Source of the DNA: Bradyrhizobium manausense
Lineage (GTDB): Bacteria > Pseudomonadota > Alphaproteobacteria > Rhizobiales > Xanthobacteraceae
Direction: 5' to 3'
DNA: 64,000 nucleotides
Assembly (NCBI RefSeq): GCF_018130615.1
Contig: NZ_JAFCKB010000008.1
Location: 1 to 64,000, forward strand
Below, one piece after another: positions 17,300 to 26,794 of the stretch; the first letter of the stretch is position 1; every line of letters begins with the position of its first letter. The notes under the pieces were generated by a model. That model was not told the origin of the DNA. It was given only the letters and a program-made list of their open reading frames with translations, and searched no databases. The position numbers were made by a program, and so were the translations under genes.

Positions 17300-17887
17300 T
17301 CAGCCCTTCTCCCGCTTGCCATCCTCCAGCGGGACCACCGTTCCCTTGCCGCTCATCGCCGACAGAGCCTCGAGCGCTTCCTCGCAGAAGTCGGCGACCA
17401 ACCGCTCGTGCCGGGCGCCGAGCTGGAGCAGCAGCAGATTGCCGAGGTCGAGCACGTCAGACGCGGTCCCTTCGGGAAAACGTTTCTTCAGGATCCGCTC
17501 GTAGTTTTCGTGCCGGTCGCGATGGTGCTCCAGGCGGTCCATCAGGTCGGTGCGGATCGGTTCGATGTCGATGCTGTCGAGCGCATGCAGCCGGACCAGG
17601 AGGTCGTCCTTGATCGAAGGCGGGGTGCTCGGCCGCGCGGCCCAGTGCCGCAGCGCTGTTCGGCCTTCGGGAGTCAGCGTATAAATGAGCTTATTGGGCT
17701 TGCCTGATTGCACGACCTCGCGGCCCTGGATGTAGCCGCGGTCGCGCAGCTTGGAGAGCTCGCGATAGATCTGCTGGTGGTCGGCTTTCCAGAAGAAGCC
17801 GATCGAGGAATCGAATGTCTTGGCGAGCTCGTAGCCCGTCATCGGACGTTCCGTCAGGCATGCGAGGATCGCGTCGCCGAGCGCCAT
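17300..17887 (-). CDS. PadR-family transcriptional regulator
   Basis: A 195-residue repressor-type protein. The PadR winged helix is visible in residues 1-85 (LACLTERPMTGYELAKTFD, then 'FWKADHQQIYRELSKLRDRG' and the wing 'GKPNKLIYTLTPEG'). The C-terminal helical part (about 95-180) is the Vir-type dimerisation/effector domain. 'AAGGGAG' precedes the start. It is divergent from the beta-oxidation operon beginning at 18088. The region between holds two ATGC-N8-GCAT palindromes resembling the PadR operator ATGT-N8-ACAT. It probably represses itself and the operon until an acyl-CoA or aromatic inducer binds; the inducer is unknown. Confidence 0.92.
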   Translation of the reverse strand: MALGDAILACLTERPMTGYELAKTFDSSIGFFWKADHQQIYRELSKLRDRGYIQGREVVQSGKPNKLIYTLTPEGRTALRHWAARPSTPPSIKDDLLVRLHALDSIDIEPIRTDLMDRLEHHRDRHENYERILKKRFPEGTASDVLDLGNLLLLQLGARHERLVADFCEEALEALSAMSGKGTVVPLEDGKREKG

Positions 17888-17923
17888 GGCACCAGCTCCC
17901 TTGAGAAGTTCCGACCAATTGGC

Positions 17924-17966
17924 TTGACTTTATGCGTATCGGTGCATATGCGTCAATGTGCATATG
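17924..17966. promoter_or_regulatory. Twin PadR-type operators over divergent promoters
   Basis: Two adjacent perfect 16-bp inverted repeats of form ATGC-N8-GCAT lie at 17932-17947 and 17948-17963. On the plus strand, TTGACT (17924-17929) and TATGCG (17947-17952) are 17 bp apart. On the minus strand, TTGACG (17956-17951) precedes an AT-rich TAAAGT at 18-bp spacing. Both candidate promoters are covered by the operators. PadR operators are typically ATGT-N8-ACAT, so this is a one-base variant per arm. Confidence 0.65.
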
Positions 17967-18087
17967 AGGCGAGATTGAGGTCGGGCCACGGACCCGACCC
18001 GAAAACCCAGCGGAATCAATCTTCTTGCTACTGTGCATGGGGTTGTTTTCGCGCTTTTGACCTGGGCCTTTAGGGAGGCAACTGAGA

Positions 18088-18483
18088 ATGAGCGGCCTCG
18101 ACTCCTGGTACGCCTACATGAAGTCCCATGACCGCGCTGAAGCCAGCAAAGCGCTGTGGGACCTGCTGCATCCTGATGCCGTGTTCGAAAGCCCCGTGGT
18201 GCATTCGCCCCAGCGCGGCCGCGACATCACCTTCAAATATCTCGCCAGCGCCGAGAAGGTGCTGGGCGGTCCCGGCTTTACCTATGTCGGCGAGTGGACA
18301 AGCGCTGACGGCGCCGTGCTTGAATTCAAGACGATCATCGACGGCATCGAGATCAACGGTGTCGACATCATCACCTTCGATGCCGAGGGACGCATCACCC
18401 GCTTCAAGGTGATGGTGCGCCCGCTCAAGGCCATCAACATGCTGCACCGCCTGATGGCGGAGCAGCTCGCGGCCCAATCCTAG
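18088..18483 (+). CDS. NTF2-like (SnoaL) family protein
   Basis: A 131-residue single-domain protein of the nuclear transport factor 2 / SnoaL fold. The helix-then-sheet pattern is visible: WYAYMKSHDRAEASKALWDL, 'LLHPDAVFESPVV', and later strands 'EFKTIIDGIEINGVDIITFD'. 'gggagg' lies 10 bases before the ATG. It is the first gene of the PadR-controlled operon, 39 bp before the acyl-CoA dehydrogenase. Such proteins can be isomerases, hydratases or ligand binders. A role with acyl-CoA intermediates is suggested only by context. Confidence 0.82.
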   Translation: MSGLDSWYAYMKSHDRAEASKALWDLLHPDAVFESPVVHSPQRGRDITFKYLASAEKVLGGPGFTYVGEWTSADGAVLEFKTIIDGIEINGVDIITFDAEGRITRFKVMVRPLKAINMLHRLMAEQLAAQS

Positions 18484-18522
18484 AGAATTCCATCACTTCC
18501 AAGCCCATGCCGGGAGACCGCA

Positions 18523-20313
18523 ATGCCGATCTATAAAGCCCCCGTCGAAGACGTGAACTTCCTGCTCAACGACGTCTTCCAGATCGACCGCTACGACAAT
18601 CTGGCCGGCTTCTCCGATGCGTCGAGCGACGTGCGCGAGGCCATTCTCGGCGAAGCCGCCAAGCTCGCCGAAGAGGTGCTGCAGCCGCTCAATCGCGTCG
18701 GCGATCTCGAAGGCTGCAAGCGCGCCGATGACGGCAGCGTCACCACGCCGAAGGGTTTCAAGGACGCCTTCAAGCAGGTTGCCGAAGGCGGCTGGCTCGG
18801 CCTTTCCGCGCCGCAGGAGTTCGGCGGCCAGGGCCTGCCGGTGACGCTCTCGCAGGCCGTCAACGAATTCCAGATCTCGGCCAACATGGCGTTCTCGATG
18901 TATGGCGGCCTCACCATGGGCGCGACCGCGGCACTGATCGTCCATGGCTCGCCGGAGCAGAAGCAGACCTACGTGCCGAAGATGGTGGCCGGCGAATGGA
19001 CCGGCACCATGAACCTCACCGAGCCGCATTGCGGCACCGATCTCGGGATGCTCCGCACCAAGGCGGTGCGCCAGGCCGACGGCAGCTTCAAGATCACGGG
19101 CACCAAGATCTTCATCTCGGCCGGCGAACATGACCTCGCGCCCAACATCATCCACCTCGTGCTCGCCCGCATCGAGGGCGCACCCGCCGGCATCAAGGGC
19201 GTGTCGCTGTTCGTGGTGCCGAAATTCCTGGTCAATGCCGATGGTTCGGTCGGCGCACGCAATGGCGTCGTCTGCGGCTCGATCGAGCACAAGATGGGCA
19301 TCCACGGCAATTCGACCTGCGTGATGAACTACGACAATGCCACCGGCTGGCTGATCGGCGAAGAGAACAAGGGCATGCAGGGCATGTTCGTGATGATGAA
19401 CGAGGCCCGCCTCGGCGTCGCCGTTCAGGGTCTCGCGCAGTCCGAGGTCGCCTATCAGAACGCGGTCGCCTATGCCCGCGAGCGCATCCAGGGCCGCGCG
19501 CTGACTGGCGCCAAGGCGCCGGACAAGGCGGCCGACCCCATCATCGTGCATCCCGACGTGCGCCGCACGCTGCTGTCGATCCGCGCCTTCAACGAGGCCG
19601 CGCGCGCCTTCGTGATGTGGACCGCACTGAAGAGCGACGTCGCCCATCGCTCCGAGGATCCGAAGGACCGTCAGGCCGCCGACGACCACATGGGCCTGAT
19701 GACGCCGGTGCTGAAGGGCTTCCTCACCGATTACGGCTTTGCCAATGCGGTGCAGGCGCAGCAGATGTATGGCGGCCACGGCTACATCGCCGAGCAAGGC
19801 ATGGAGCAGTTCGTGCGCGATGCGCGCATCGCGATGATCTATGAAGGCGCCAACGGCATCCAGGCGCTCGACCTCGTCGGCCGCAAGCTGCCGCGCGACG
19901 GCGGCCGCGCCATCATGGCTTTCTTCGGCGAGGTCATGGCCTTCGCCAAGGAGAACGGCGGCGACGAGGCGCTCAAACCCTTCATCACCCCGCTGTCGAC
20001 CTCGCTCGGGCATCTCCAGCAGGCCACGACGTGGCTGATGCAGAATGCGATGGCCAAGCCGGACAATGCCGGCGCCGCCGCAACCGATTACCTGCATCTC
20101 TTCGGCTTCGTTGCGCTTGGTTACATGTGGGCGAAGATGGCCAAGGTGACGCAAGCCAAGATTGCCGCGGGCGGTACCACGCCCTATCTCTCGACCAAGC
20201 TGGTGACCGGCCGCTTCTTCATGGAGCGGATGCTGCCGGAGACCGCGGCCAATCTCGCGCGCATCCAGTCCGGCTGCGCCACCATCATGGAATTGCCGGC
20301 GGAAGCGTTCTGA
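18523..20313 (+). CDS. Acyl-CoA dehydrogenase (FadE-like, long form with C-terminal extension)
   Basis: A 596-residue flavoprotein that would oxidise acyl-CoA to trans-2-enoyl-CoA. Length and layout match the long form that carries an extra C-terminal domain. Motifs include 'GTMNLTEPHCGTDLGML' (flavin/substrate loop), 'GTKIFISAGEHDL', 'MYGGHGYIAEQGMEQFVRD' and 'IYEGANGIQALDLVGRK' near residues 440-455. The last ~130 residues (from about 465) form the extra helical domain. It is the first catabolic enzyme in the operon, followed by thiolase and a FadB-like protein, so three neighbouring genes cover a full beta-oxidation cycle. Confidence 0.93.
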   Translation: MPIYKAPVEDVNFLLNDVFQIDRYDNLAGFSDASSDVREAILGEAAKLAEEVLQPLNRVGDLEGCKRADDGSVTTPKGFKDAFKQVAEGGWLGLSAPQEFGGQGLPVTLSQAVNEFQISANMAFSMYGGLTMGATAALIVHGSPEQKQTYVPKMVAGEWTGTMNLTEPHCGTDLGMLRTKAVRQADGSFKITGTKIFISAGEHDLAPNIIHLVLARIEGAPAGIKGVSLFVVPKFLVNADGSVGARNGVVCGSIEHKMGIHGNSTCVMNYDNATGWLIGEENKGMQGMFVMMNEARLGVAVQGLAQSEVAYQNAVAYARERIQGRALTGAKAPDKAADPIIVHPDVRRTLLSIRAFNEAARAFVMWTALKSDVAHRSEDPKDRQAADDHMGLMTPVLKGFLTDYGFANAVQAQQMYGGHGYIAEQGMEQFVRDARIAMIYEGANGIQALDLVGRKLPRDGGRAIMAFFGEVMAFAKENGGDEALKPFITPLSTSLGHLQQATTWLMQNAMAKPDNAGAAATDYLHLFGFVALGYMWAKMAKVTQAKIAAGGTTPYLSTKLVTGRFFMERMLPETAANLARIQSGCATIMELPAEAF

Positions 20314-20361
20314 GCTTGCTTCCGCACCATCGAAATTCGAACACCAGATCAGGAGGGCGTC

Positions 20362-21570
20362 ATGCCTGAGGCATTCATATACGACCACGTTCGCACCCCC
20401 CGCGGCCGCGGCAAGGCGGACGGCGCGCTGCACGAAGTCACCGCGCTCGCACTCGCGACCGTGCCGCTGAAGGCGCTGAAGGACCGCAACAACTTGCCGG
20501 AAGATTCCGTCGACGACGTCGTGCTCGGCGTGGTCGATCCGGTCGGCGAAGCCGGCTCCGACATCGCGCGCTTTGCCGCGCTGAAGGCGGGTCTCGGCGA
20601 AGCCGTCCCCGGCGTGCAAATCAGCCGCTTCTGTGCCTCCGGCCTCGATGCCGTGAACTTTGCCGCCGCGCAGGTGATGAGCGGCCAGCATGACCTCGTG
20701 ATCGGCGGCGGCGCCGAATCCATGAGCCGCGTCGGCATCGGCGCCTCCGGCGGCGCCTGGCCGATGGATCCCTCGATGGCGGTGCCGGCTTATTTCATGC
20801 CGCAGGGCGTCTCGGCTGATCTGATCGCCACCAAATACGGCTTCTCGCGCGACGACGTCGATGCCTACGCCGTGCAGAGCCAGCAGCGCGCGGCGAAGTC
20901 CTGGGATGAAGGCCGCTTCGACAAGTCGATCGTGCCGGTGAAGGACATCAACGGCCTCACCATCCTCGCCAAGGACGAGCACATGCGTCCCTCGACGACG
21001 ATGCAGTCGTTGGCGCAGCTGCAGCCGTCATTCACGATGATGGCGCAGATGGGCGGCTTTGATGGCGTCGCGCTGCAGTCGCATCCGGAGATCGAGCGCG
21101 TCAATTACGTGCATCACGCCGGCAACTCCTCCGGTATCGTCGACGGCGCCGGTGCCGTCCTGCTCGGCAGCAAGGAAGCAGGCAGCAAGTACGGGCTGAA
21201 ACCGCGCGCAAAAATCCGCGCGTTCGCCAATATCGGCTCCGAGCCGGCGATGATGCTGACCGGTCCGGTCGACGTCACCGAAAAGCTGTTCGCCCGTTCC
21301 GGCATGAAGAAGTCGGACATCGACCTGTTCGAGCTCAACGAGGCCTTTGCCTCGGTCGTGCTGCGCTACATCCAGGCCTTCGACATCGACAACGCCAAGA
21401 TCAACGTCAATGGCGGCGCCATCGCGCTCGGCCATCCCCTTGGCGCAACCGGCGCGATGATCTTGGGCACCGTGCTCGACGAGCTCGAGCGCACCAACAA
21501 GTCCACCGCGCTGGTCACGCTGTGCATCGGCGGCGGCATGGGCACCGCGACCATCATCGAGCGCGTCTAA
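20362..21570 (+). CDS. Acetyl-CoA C-acyltransferase (thiolase, FadA-type)
   Basis: A 402-residue thiolase that splits 3-ketoacyl-CoA with CoA to give acetyl-CoA. The nucleophile is C91 in [12 protein letters not shown]. The second catalytic region is '[15 protein letters not shown]', and the C-terminal '[10 protein letters not shown]' carries the second catalytic cysteine. An 'aggaggg' ribosome site precedes the ATG. It lies between the dehydrogenase and the FadB-like gene, with 48-bp and 19-bp gaps, consistent with one transcript. Confidence 0.93.
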   Translation: MPEAFIYDHVRTPRGRGKADGALHEVTALALATVPLKALKDRNNLPEDSVDDVVLGVVDPVGEAGSDIARFAALKAGLGEAVPGVQISRFCASGLDAVNFAAAQVMSGQHDLVIGGGAESMSRVGIGASGGAWPMDPSMAVPAYFMPQGVSADLIATKYGFSRDDVDAYAVQSQQRAAKSWDEGRFDKSIVPVKDINGLTILAKDEHMRPSTTMQSLAQLQPSFTMMAQMGGFDGVALQSHPEIERVNYVHHAGNSSGIVDGAGAVLLGSKEAGSKYGLKPRAKIRAFANIGSEPAMMLTGPVDVTEKLFARSGMKKSDIDLFELNEAFASVVLRYIQAFDIDNAKINVNGGAIALGHPLGATGAMILGTVLDELERTNKSTALVTLCIGGGMGTATIIERV

Positions 21571-21589
21571 GGGTAGGGGAGCAACCAAC

Positions 21590-23800
21590 ATGGCTTACAA
21601 GAACTTCAAGGTTGAGACCGATTCCGACGGCATCGCGCTCGTCACCTGGGACATCCCGGGCCGTTCGATGAACGTGCTCGACGAGACCTCGACCAGCGAG
21701 CTCGACGCGATCGTCAAGGCAACCACGGCCGACGCCGCGGTGAAGGGCGTCGTCATCACCTCCGCCAAGGAAGCCTTCTGCGCCGGCGCTGACCTCTCCA
21801 TGCTCGAAGGCATGAACCAGGCCTACGCGAAGGTGTTCAAGGAGCAGGGTGAGACCGCCGCGAACCAGATGCTGTTCGACCAGAGCCGGCGCTTCTCGCA
21901 GGTGCTGCGCTCGATCGAAACCTCGGGCAAGCCGTGGGCGGCCGCGATCAACGGCCTCGCGCTCGGCGGCGGCTTCGAGATCACGCTGTGCTGCCACTAT
22001 CGCGTGGCCGCTGAGAATCCCAAGACGCGCCTCGGCCTGCCCGAGGTCAAGGTCGGCCTGTTCCCGGGCGCCGGCGGCACGCAGCGCGTGCCGCGCCTGG
22101 TACCGCCGCAGGATGCGATGACGATCCTGCTCAAGGGCGATCCGGTCACCATCGAGAAGGCCAAGGCGTTGAATCTGATCCACACCATCGTCCCGGCTGC
22201 CGATCTGATCAAGACGGCGAAGGACTGGATCAAGGGTGGCGGCAAGGCTGTCGCGCCTTGGGACGAAAAGGGGTTCAAGCTCCCGGGCGGCCCGGTGTTT
22301 TCCAAGGCCGGCATGATGATGTTCCCGGCAGGCAACGCAATCTATCGCCGCGAGACCTACGACAACTATCCGGCCGCGCGCGCGATCATGAGCTGCGTCT
22401 ATGAAGGCCTGCAGTTGCCGATCGACGCCGCATTACGCGTCGAGTCGCGCTACTTCACGTCCGTGTTGCGCTCGAAGGAAGCGGCGGCGATGATCCGCAG
22501 CCTGTTCCTGTCGATGCAGGAGCTGAACAAGGGCGCGCGCCGTCCGAAGGACGTGCCGCCGACCAAGGTGAAGAAGATCGCCGTGATCGGTGCCGGCTTC
22601 ATGGGTGCCAGCGTCGGTTACGTCTCGGCCCGCGCCGGCCTCGACGTGGTCCTGATCGACCGTGACCAGGAAAGCGCCGACAAGGGCAAGGCGCACGCGC
22701 AGAAGGTGATCGAGGACCAGATCAAGAAGGGTCGCGCCAAGCCTGATGATGCCGAGAAGCTGCTCGCACGCATTACGCCGACCGCAGACTATGCCGCGTT
22801 GAAGGACGTCGACCTCGTCATCGAGGCCGTGTTCGAGGACCGCAAGGTCAAGGCGGACACTTTTGCCAAGGCGCAGGAGTATCTGAAGCCGGACGTCATC
22901 TTCGCGTCGAACACCTCGACGCTGCCGATCACCTCGCTGGCCGAAGGCTTCAAGGATCAGGGCAAGTTCGTCGGCATCCACTTCTTCTCGCCAGTCGAGA
23001 AGATGATGCTGGTCGAGATCATCCTCGGCAAGAACACCGGCGATGTCGCACTTGCGACCGCGCTGGATTATGTCCGGCAGATCGGCAAGACGCCGATCGT
23101 CGTCAACGACTCCAGAGGGTTCTTCGCCAACCGCTGCGTCGGCCGCTATGTTGCCGAAGGCAACGAGATGTTCCTCGAAGGCGTGCCTCCGGCGATGATT
23201 GAGAACTGCGCCAAGATGGCCGGCATGCCGGTCGGCCCGCTCTCGCTGTCGGACGAAGTCGCGCTCGACCTCGGCCTCAAGATCATGAAGGCGACGGAAG
23301 CCGATCTCGGCCCCAACGCCATCAACCCCGATCAGAAGAAGCTGATGGTCGAGATGGTCGAGAAGCAGGGCCGCCTTGGCCGCAAGAACAAGAAGGGCTT
23401 CTATGACTATCCTGAGGGCAAGGGCCAGAAGAGCCTGTGGCCGGGTCTCTCGGCGCTGCAGCCGAAGCAGCTCGACCCCGACACGCTCGATATCGAGGAA
23501 CTGAAGCAGCGCTTCCTGGTGGTGCAGGCGGTGGAAGCCGCGCGCACGGTCGAGGATCACGTCATCACCGATCCGCGCGAAGCGGATGTCGGCTCGATCC
23601 TCGGGTTTGGCTTCGCGCCGTTCACCGGCGGCACGCTGTCCTATATCGACTTCATGGGGACCAAGAAGTTCGTCGAGCTCTGCCACAAGCTCGAGGCGAA
23701 GTACGGTTCGCGCTTCACGCCGCCGAAGCTGCTGGAAGAGATGGCCGCCAAGGGCGAAACCTTCTACGGCCGTTTTGCGCCGAAGAAGACGGCGGCCTGA
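21590..23800 (+). CDS. FadB-like bifunctional enoyl-CoA hydratase / 3-hydroxyacyl-CoA dehydrogenase
   Basis: A 736-residue fusion. Residues 1-190 form a crotonase domain ([11 protein letters not shown] oxyanion loop; '[18 protein letters not shown]', '[21 protein letters not shown]'). From about residue 325 the NAD-binding domain begins ([20 protein letters not shown]), then the 3-hydroxyacyl-CoA dehydrogenase signature ('[17 protein letters not shown]', '[14 protein letters not shown]'). The C-terminal dehydrogenase domain is repeated. It catalyses the hydration and NAD-dependent oxidation steps, completing the cycle with the two upstream genes. The 'gtaggggagcaacca' tract supplies its ribosome site. 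Confidence 0.94.
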   Translation: MAYKNFKVETDSDGIALVTWDIPGRSMNVLDETSTSELDAIVKATTADAAVKGVVITSAKEAFCAGADLSMLEGMNQAYAKVFKEQGETAANQMLFDQSRRFSQVLRSIETSGKPWAAAINGLALGGGFEITLCCHYRVAAENPKTRLGLPEVKVGLFPGAGGTQRVPRLVPPQDAMTILLKGDPVTIEKAKALNLIHTIVPAADLIKTAKDWIKGGGKAVAPWDEKGFKLPGGPVFSKAGMMMFPAGNAIYRRETYDNYPAARAIMSCVYEGLQLPIDAALRVESRYFTSVLRSKEAAAMIRSLFLSMQELNKGARRPKDVPPTKVKKIAVIGAGFMGASVGYVSARAGLDVVLIDRDQESADKGKAHAQKVIEDQIKKGRAKPDDAEKLLARITPTADYAALKDVDLVIEAVFEDRKVKADTFAKAQEYLKPDVIFASNTSTLPITSLAEGFKDQGKFVGIHFFSPVEKMMLVEIILGKNTGDVALATALDYVRQIGKTPIVVNDSRGFFANRCVGRYVAEGNEMFLEGVPPAMIENCAKMAGMPVGPLSLSDEVALDLGLKIMKATEADLGPNAINPDQKKLMVEMVEKQGRLGRKNKKGFYDYPEGKGQKSLWPGLSALQPKQLDPDTLDIEELKQRFLVVQAVEAARTVEDHVITDPREADVGSILGFGFAPFTGGTLSYIDFMGTKKFVELCHKLEAKYGSRFTPPKLLEEMAAKGETFYGRFAPKKTAA

Positions 23801-23806
23801 TCGTCT

Positions 23807-23844
23807 TGTAGCCCGGATGGAGCGCAGCGCAATCCGGGCTACGC
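23807..23844. repeat. Palindromic repeat, 'tagcccggat...atccgggcta'
   Basis: An inverted repeat (tagcccggat / atccgggcta) encloses 'ggagcgcagcgca'. This is another intergenic palindrome family, placed at the 3' end of the beta-oxidation operon. Confidence 0.7.
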
Positions 23845-23855
23845 ACTCGAAACAA

Positions 23856-23884
23856 GAAAGGCCGGATCGTCGATCCGGCCTTTC
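23856..23884. terminator. Bidirectional terminator between FadB-like and GST genes
   Basis: The stem AAAGGCCGGATC/GATCCGGCCTTT with an A-rich 5' side and T-rich 3' side can end transcription from both convergent genes. Confidence 0.75.
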
Positions 23885-23906
23885 GCGTGTTGCGTCCTGC
23901 GTGGGC

Positions 23907-24521
23907 TCACTTCGCCTGCGCAAGTCCTTCCTTCTCGAGGGCTTCCTGCACCTTCGGCCGCGCCGCGACGCGGGCCTTGTAGGCGGTCAGGTGTGGCATC
24001 GCCGAGAGATCGAACTTCATCCGGTCGCCCCAGGTCAGCATCGTGAAGAGATAGCCGTCGGCCACGGAGAACTGCTTGCCCATGAGGTAGTCCTTGCCAG
24101 CGAGCTGGCTGTCGATGTGCTTTAGCTTGCCCATGACGCGGTCCTTGAAGAACGCCTTGGCTTCGTCGTTCAGTGCCGGGGCGAACATCGGGCCAAAGCT
24201 CTTGTGGACCTCGGAGGTGAGGAAGTTCAGCCATTCGAGCAGCTTGTAGCGCTCGGAACTGTCGCGCGCGGGCGCTAACGCCTTGGCCGGGGCCTTGTCG
24301 GCGATCATCTGGACAATGACCGGGCCTTCCGTCACGATCTCGCCGCTGTCGAGGCCCAACGCGGGGACCTGACCCTTCGGATTGACCTTCAGATAGTCTT
24401 CACCGTTCTCGAGCTTCTTGGCCCGGATATCGACCTTGACCAGTTCATAGGGCAGGTCGGCCTCGAGGAGCGCGATATGGGGGGACAGCGAGCAGGCGCC
24501 GGGCGAGTAATACAGTTTCAT
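23907..24521 (-). CDS. Glutathione S-transferase (GstA-like)
   Basis: A 204-residue cytosolic enzyme conjugating glutathione to electrophiles. The thioredoxin-like N-terminal domain begins MKLYYSPGACSLSPHIAL, where the beta-class catalytic cysteine C10 is visible, followed by 'NPKGQVPAL' with the cis-proline, and 'ILTEGPVIVQ'-like E-G/S binding (here IVTEGPVIVQMIAD). The C-terminal helical domain has the N-capping 'FSVADGYLFTM' motif. 'AAGGAAATTCC' precedes the ATG. It is divergent from a MarR regulator across a region holding two palindromic operators. A glutamate-cysteine ligase gene for glutathione synthesis follows the regulator. Confidence 0.92.
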   Translation of the reverse strand: MKLYYSPGACSLSPHIALLEADLPYELVKVDIRAKKLENGEDYLKVNPKGQVPALGLDSGEIVTEGPVIVQMIADKAPAKALAPARDSSERYKLLEWLNFLTSEVHKSFGPMFAPALNDEAKAFFKDRVMGKLKHIDSQLAGKDYLMGKQFSVADGYLFTMLTWGDRMKFDLSAMPHLTAYKARVAARPKVQEALEKEGLAQAK

Positions 24522-24566
24522 GGAATTTCCTTCTCTTGACGCTTGGGTGGGGCGAAAGAATGCCTA

Positions 24567-24608
24567 CATGCATCTGCATGGAATGGTCAAGATTGATGCA
24601 GGTGCATC
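24567..24608. promoter_or_regulatory. Twin 14-bp palindromic operators between GST and MarR genes
   Basis: Two perfect inverted repeats, CATGCA-TC-TGCATG (24567-24580) and GATGCA-GG-TGCATC (24595-24608), lie 28 bp apart centre to centre, almost three helical turns. The shared core is ATGCA-N2-TGCAT. They sit in the 126-bp divergent region, where a MarR dimer would be expected to bind both. A minus-strand TTGACC (24590-24585) between them may be the GST -35 element. Confidence 0.65.
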
Positions 24609-24647
24609 GAGTGAGGTAAGAAGCGGACGACGAGTTTGAGTGGGACC

Positions 24648-25145
24648 ATGAAACGCAAACCATCGACCGAGGCCACCAGTGCCTGGATCCGCCTGATGCG
24701 GGTGCAGAGCCGCGTGCTCGATTGCGTCGAGCAGGATCTGAAGAAGGCGGGGTTCCCGCCGCTGGCATGGTACGACGCGCTGCTCGAATTGTCGCGTGCG
24801 CCGTCCGGTGAACTCCGGCCGGTGGAACTCGAGCGGCAAATGCTGATCCCGCAATATTCCACCTCGCGCCTGATCGACCGCCTGGTCGACGAGGGGCTTG
24901 CCTCGCGGCGAGAATGTAAGATCGACAAGCGCGGCCAATTCGTGGAGATCACGGAAGCGGGCCGCGAATTGCAAAAGCGGATGTGGGGCGCCTATTCGGC
25001 CGCGATTGAAAAATATGTCGGCTCGAAACTGTCCGATGCAGATGCGGTCAAGCTCAGCGGTCTGCTCGATCGCCTGGGTTGCTCGTGCGGCGAGATGAAG
25101 CTGCCGCCCGTCGTCCACGCCAACGAAACTACGCCATCGCGATGA
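24648..25145 (+). CDS. MarR-family transcriptional regulator
   Basis: A 165-residue winged-helix protein. The DNA-binding segment runs from about residue 45 to 100 (LRPVELERQMLIPQYSTSRL, 'IDRLVDEGLASRR', wing 'DKRGQFVEITEAG'). ATG 24648 was chosen over a TTG at 24636. A C-S-C-G motif near residue 146 could sense thiol-reactive compounds, which would suit the divergent GST gene, but this is inference. It probably represses the GST gene and itself through the palindromes at 24567-24608. Confidence 0.9.
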   Translation: MKRKPSTEATSAWIRLMRVQSRVLDCVEQDLKKAGFPPLAWYDALLELSRAPSGELRPVELERQMLIPQYSTSRLIDRLVDEGLASRRECKIDKRGQFVEITEAGRELQKRMWGAYSAAIEKYVGSKLSDADAVKLSGLLDRLGCSCGEMKLPPVVHANETTPSR

Positions 25146-25244
25146 TCGCGCGGCAAACCAGAACGTCCGCGCGCCCGGTGGGTTCGCGGGCCATCCCGTC
25201 ACCCGCGCGCATTCGATCGAAGCGCTTTTTGATTAGAGTTTGAT

Positions 25245-26615
25245 ATGGCGCGAGACCAGATCGATATGACGCCGCTGCAATCGCGCGACGAACTCGTCGC
25301 GTGGTTCGAGGCCGGCTGCAAGGACCCGTCCGAATTCCGCATGGGCACCGAGCACGAGAAGACGCCGTTCACGCTCGAAGGTCATCGACCGGTGCCTTAC
25401 GAAGGCGCGCGCGGCATCGGTGCACTGCTCGAAGGCATGAAGCTCCTGCTTGGCTGGGAGCCGATCATGGAGAAGGGCAACATCATCGGTCTCTATGATG
25501 TCACTGGAGGCGGCGCGATCTCGCTCGAACCCGGCGGACAGTTCGAACTGTCAGGCGCGCCGGTCGAGAACGTGCACCAGACTCAGAGCGAGCTGATGGC
25601 GCACCTGGCGCAGGTGCGCGAGATCGCGACCCCGCTTGGCATCGGCTTCCTCGGTCTCGGCATGACGCCGTCATGGTCGCGCGCCGACATCCCGGTGATG
25701 CCCAAGGGCCGCTACAAGATCATGACCAATTACATGCCGAAGGTCGGCCAATACGGCCTCGACATGATGTACCGGACCTGCACGGTGCAGACCAATCTCG
25801 ACTTTTCCTCCGAAGCCGACATGGTCAAGAAGCTGCGCGTCTCGCTGGCGCTGCAGCCGGTCGCGACCGCACTGTTCGCCAATTCGCCGTTCACCGAGGG
25901 CAAGCCGAACGGCTTCCTGTCCTTCCGCTCCGAGATCTGGCGCGACACCGACAATGCGCGCGCGGGCATGATGCCGTGGGCGTTTGAGGACGGCATGGGC
26001 TTTGAGCGCTATGTCGACTATGCGCTCGACGTGCCCATGTATTTCGTCAAGCGCGGCGACGATTATATCGACGTGTCGGGCTCCTCGTTCCGCGCCTTCT
26101 TCGATGGCCGCAACAACAATCTGCCTGGCGAGCGTCCCACTTTGTCGGACTGGGCGAACCATCTCTCGACGATCTTCCCGGAAGTGCGGCTGAAGCGCTA
26201 TCTCGAGATGCGCGGCTCCGACGGTGGCCCCTGGGGCCGTCTGCCGGCGCTGTCGGCGTTCTGGGCCGGGCTGCTCTATGACGACGTGTCGCTCGATGCG
26301 GCCTGGGACCTGGTGAAGCACTGGACTGCTGCCGAACGCCAGGCGCTGCGCGACGACGTGCCGCGCTTCGGCTTCAAGGCGCGGATCAAGGACCGCTATC
26401 TGTTCGAGATCGCCAAGGAATGCCTCGTTCTGGCACATGCCGGCCTGCGGCGGCGCGGCCGCATCGACGCGATCGGTCGCGACGAAACGCGGTATCTGGA
26501 GCCGCTCGATCGCATCATCGATTCCGGCCGGACCCCGGCCGAGGAGATGCTCGAGAAGTTCAATGGCGCCTGGAACGGCTCGGTGGAACCGGCCTACGCG
26601 GAATACGCGTTCTAG
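25245..26615 (+). CDS. gshA: Glutamate-cysteine ligase
   Basis: A 456-residue ATP-dependent enzyme making gamma-glutamylcysteine, the first step to glutathione. The length and motifs match the plant/alphaproteobacterial GCS2 type: 'FRMGTEHEKTPF', 'ISLEPGGQFELSGAP', 'MYRTCTVQTNLDFSSEADMV' (the Cys pair region) and 'FDGRNNNLPGERPT'. It is transcribed on its own, 99 bp after the MarR gene, so linkage with the GST locus is by position only. The stop codon lies within an inverted repeat (26612-26652). Confidence 0.94.
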   Translation: MARDQIDMTPLQSRDELVAWFEAGCKDPSEFRMGTEHEKTPFTLEGHRPVPYEGARGIGALLEGMKLLLGWEPIMEKGNIIGLYDVTGGGAISLEPGGQFELSGAPVENVHQTQSELMAHLAQVREIATPLGIGFLGLGMTPSWSRADIPVMPKGRYKIMTNYMPKVGQYGLDMMYRTCTVQTNLDFSSEADMVKKLRVSLALQPVATALFANSPFTEGKPNGFLSFRSEIWRDTDNARAGMMPWAFEDGMGFERYVDYALDVPMYFVKRGDDYIDVSGSSFRAFFDGRNNNLPGERPTLSDWANHLSTIFPEVRLKRYLEMRGSDGGPWGRLPALSAFWAGLLYDDVSLDAAWDLVKHWTAAERQALRDDVPRFGFKARIKDRYLFEIAKECLVLAHAGLRRRGRIDAIGRDETRYLEPLDRIIDSGRTPAEEMLEKFNGAWNGSVEPAYAEYAF

Positions 26616-26652
26616 AGCCATATCCGTTCCGATCGCGTCGGCACGGCTCTAG
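26612..26652. repeat. Inverted repeat ctagagcc...ggctctag at gshA stop
   Basis: The arms ctagagcc (26612-26619) and ggctctag (26645-26652) enclose a GC-rich centre. Its 'tagagc' start resembles the repeat at 38843-38913 that also overlaps a stop codon, suggesting a repeat family with preference for gene ends. Confidence 0.55.
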
Positions 26653-26794
26653 ACAATAGGCCAACGAGCGAGGCTTCAGCCGTTCATCGCCCATACAGGT
26701 TTGCGGCGATCAAATGACCGGCTGAAAAAACCTGAGCGTCGTCAATAACTCGAAAGCTGTTCCGATGGGGAAGGGCCGCCTGCCTGGGGCCGTC

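Noticed and set aside
18493-20982. 829-codon open frame antisense to the acyl-CoA dehydrogenase and thiolase genes
   Set aside because: Shadow frame: low-complexity His/Arg/Gly composition, no ribosome site, and conserved enzymes on the other strand.
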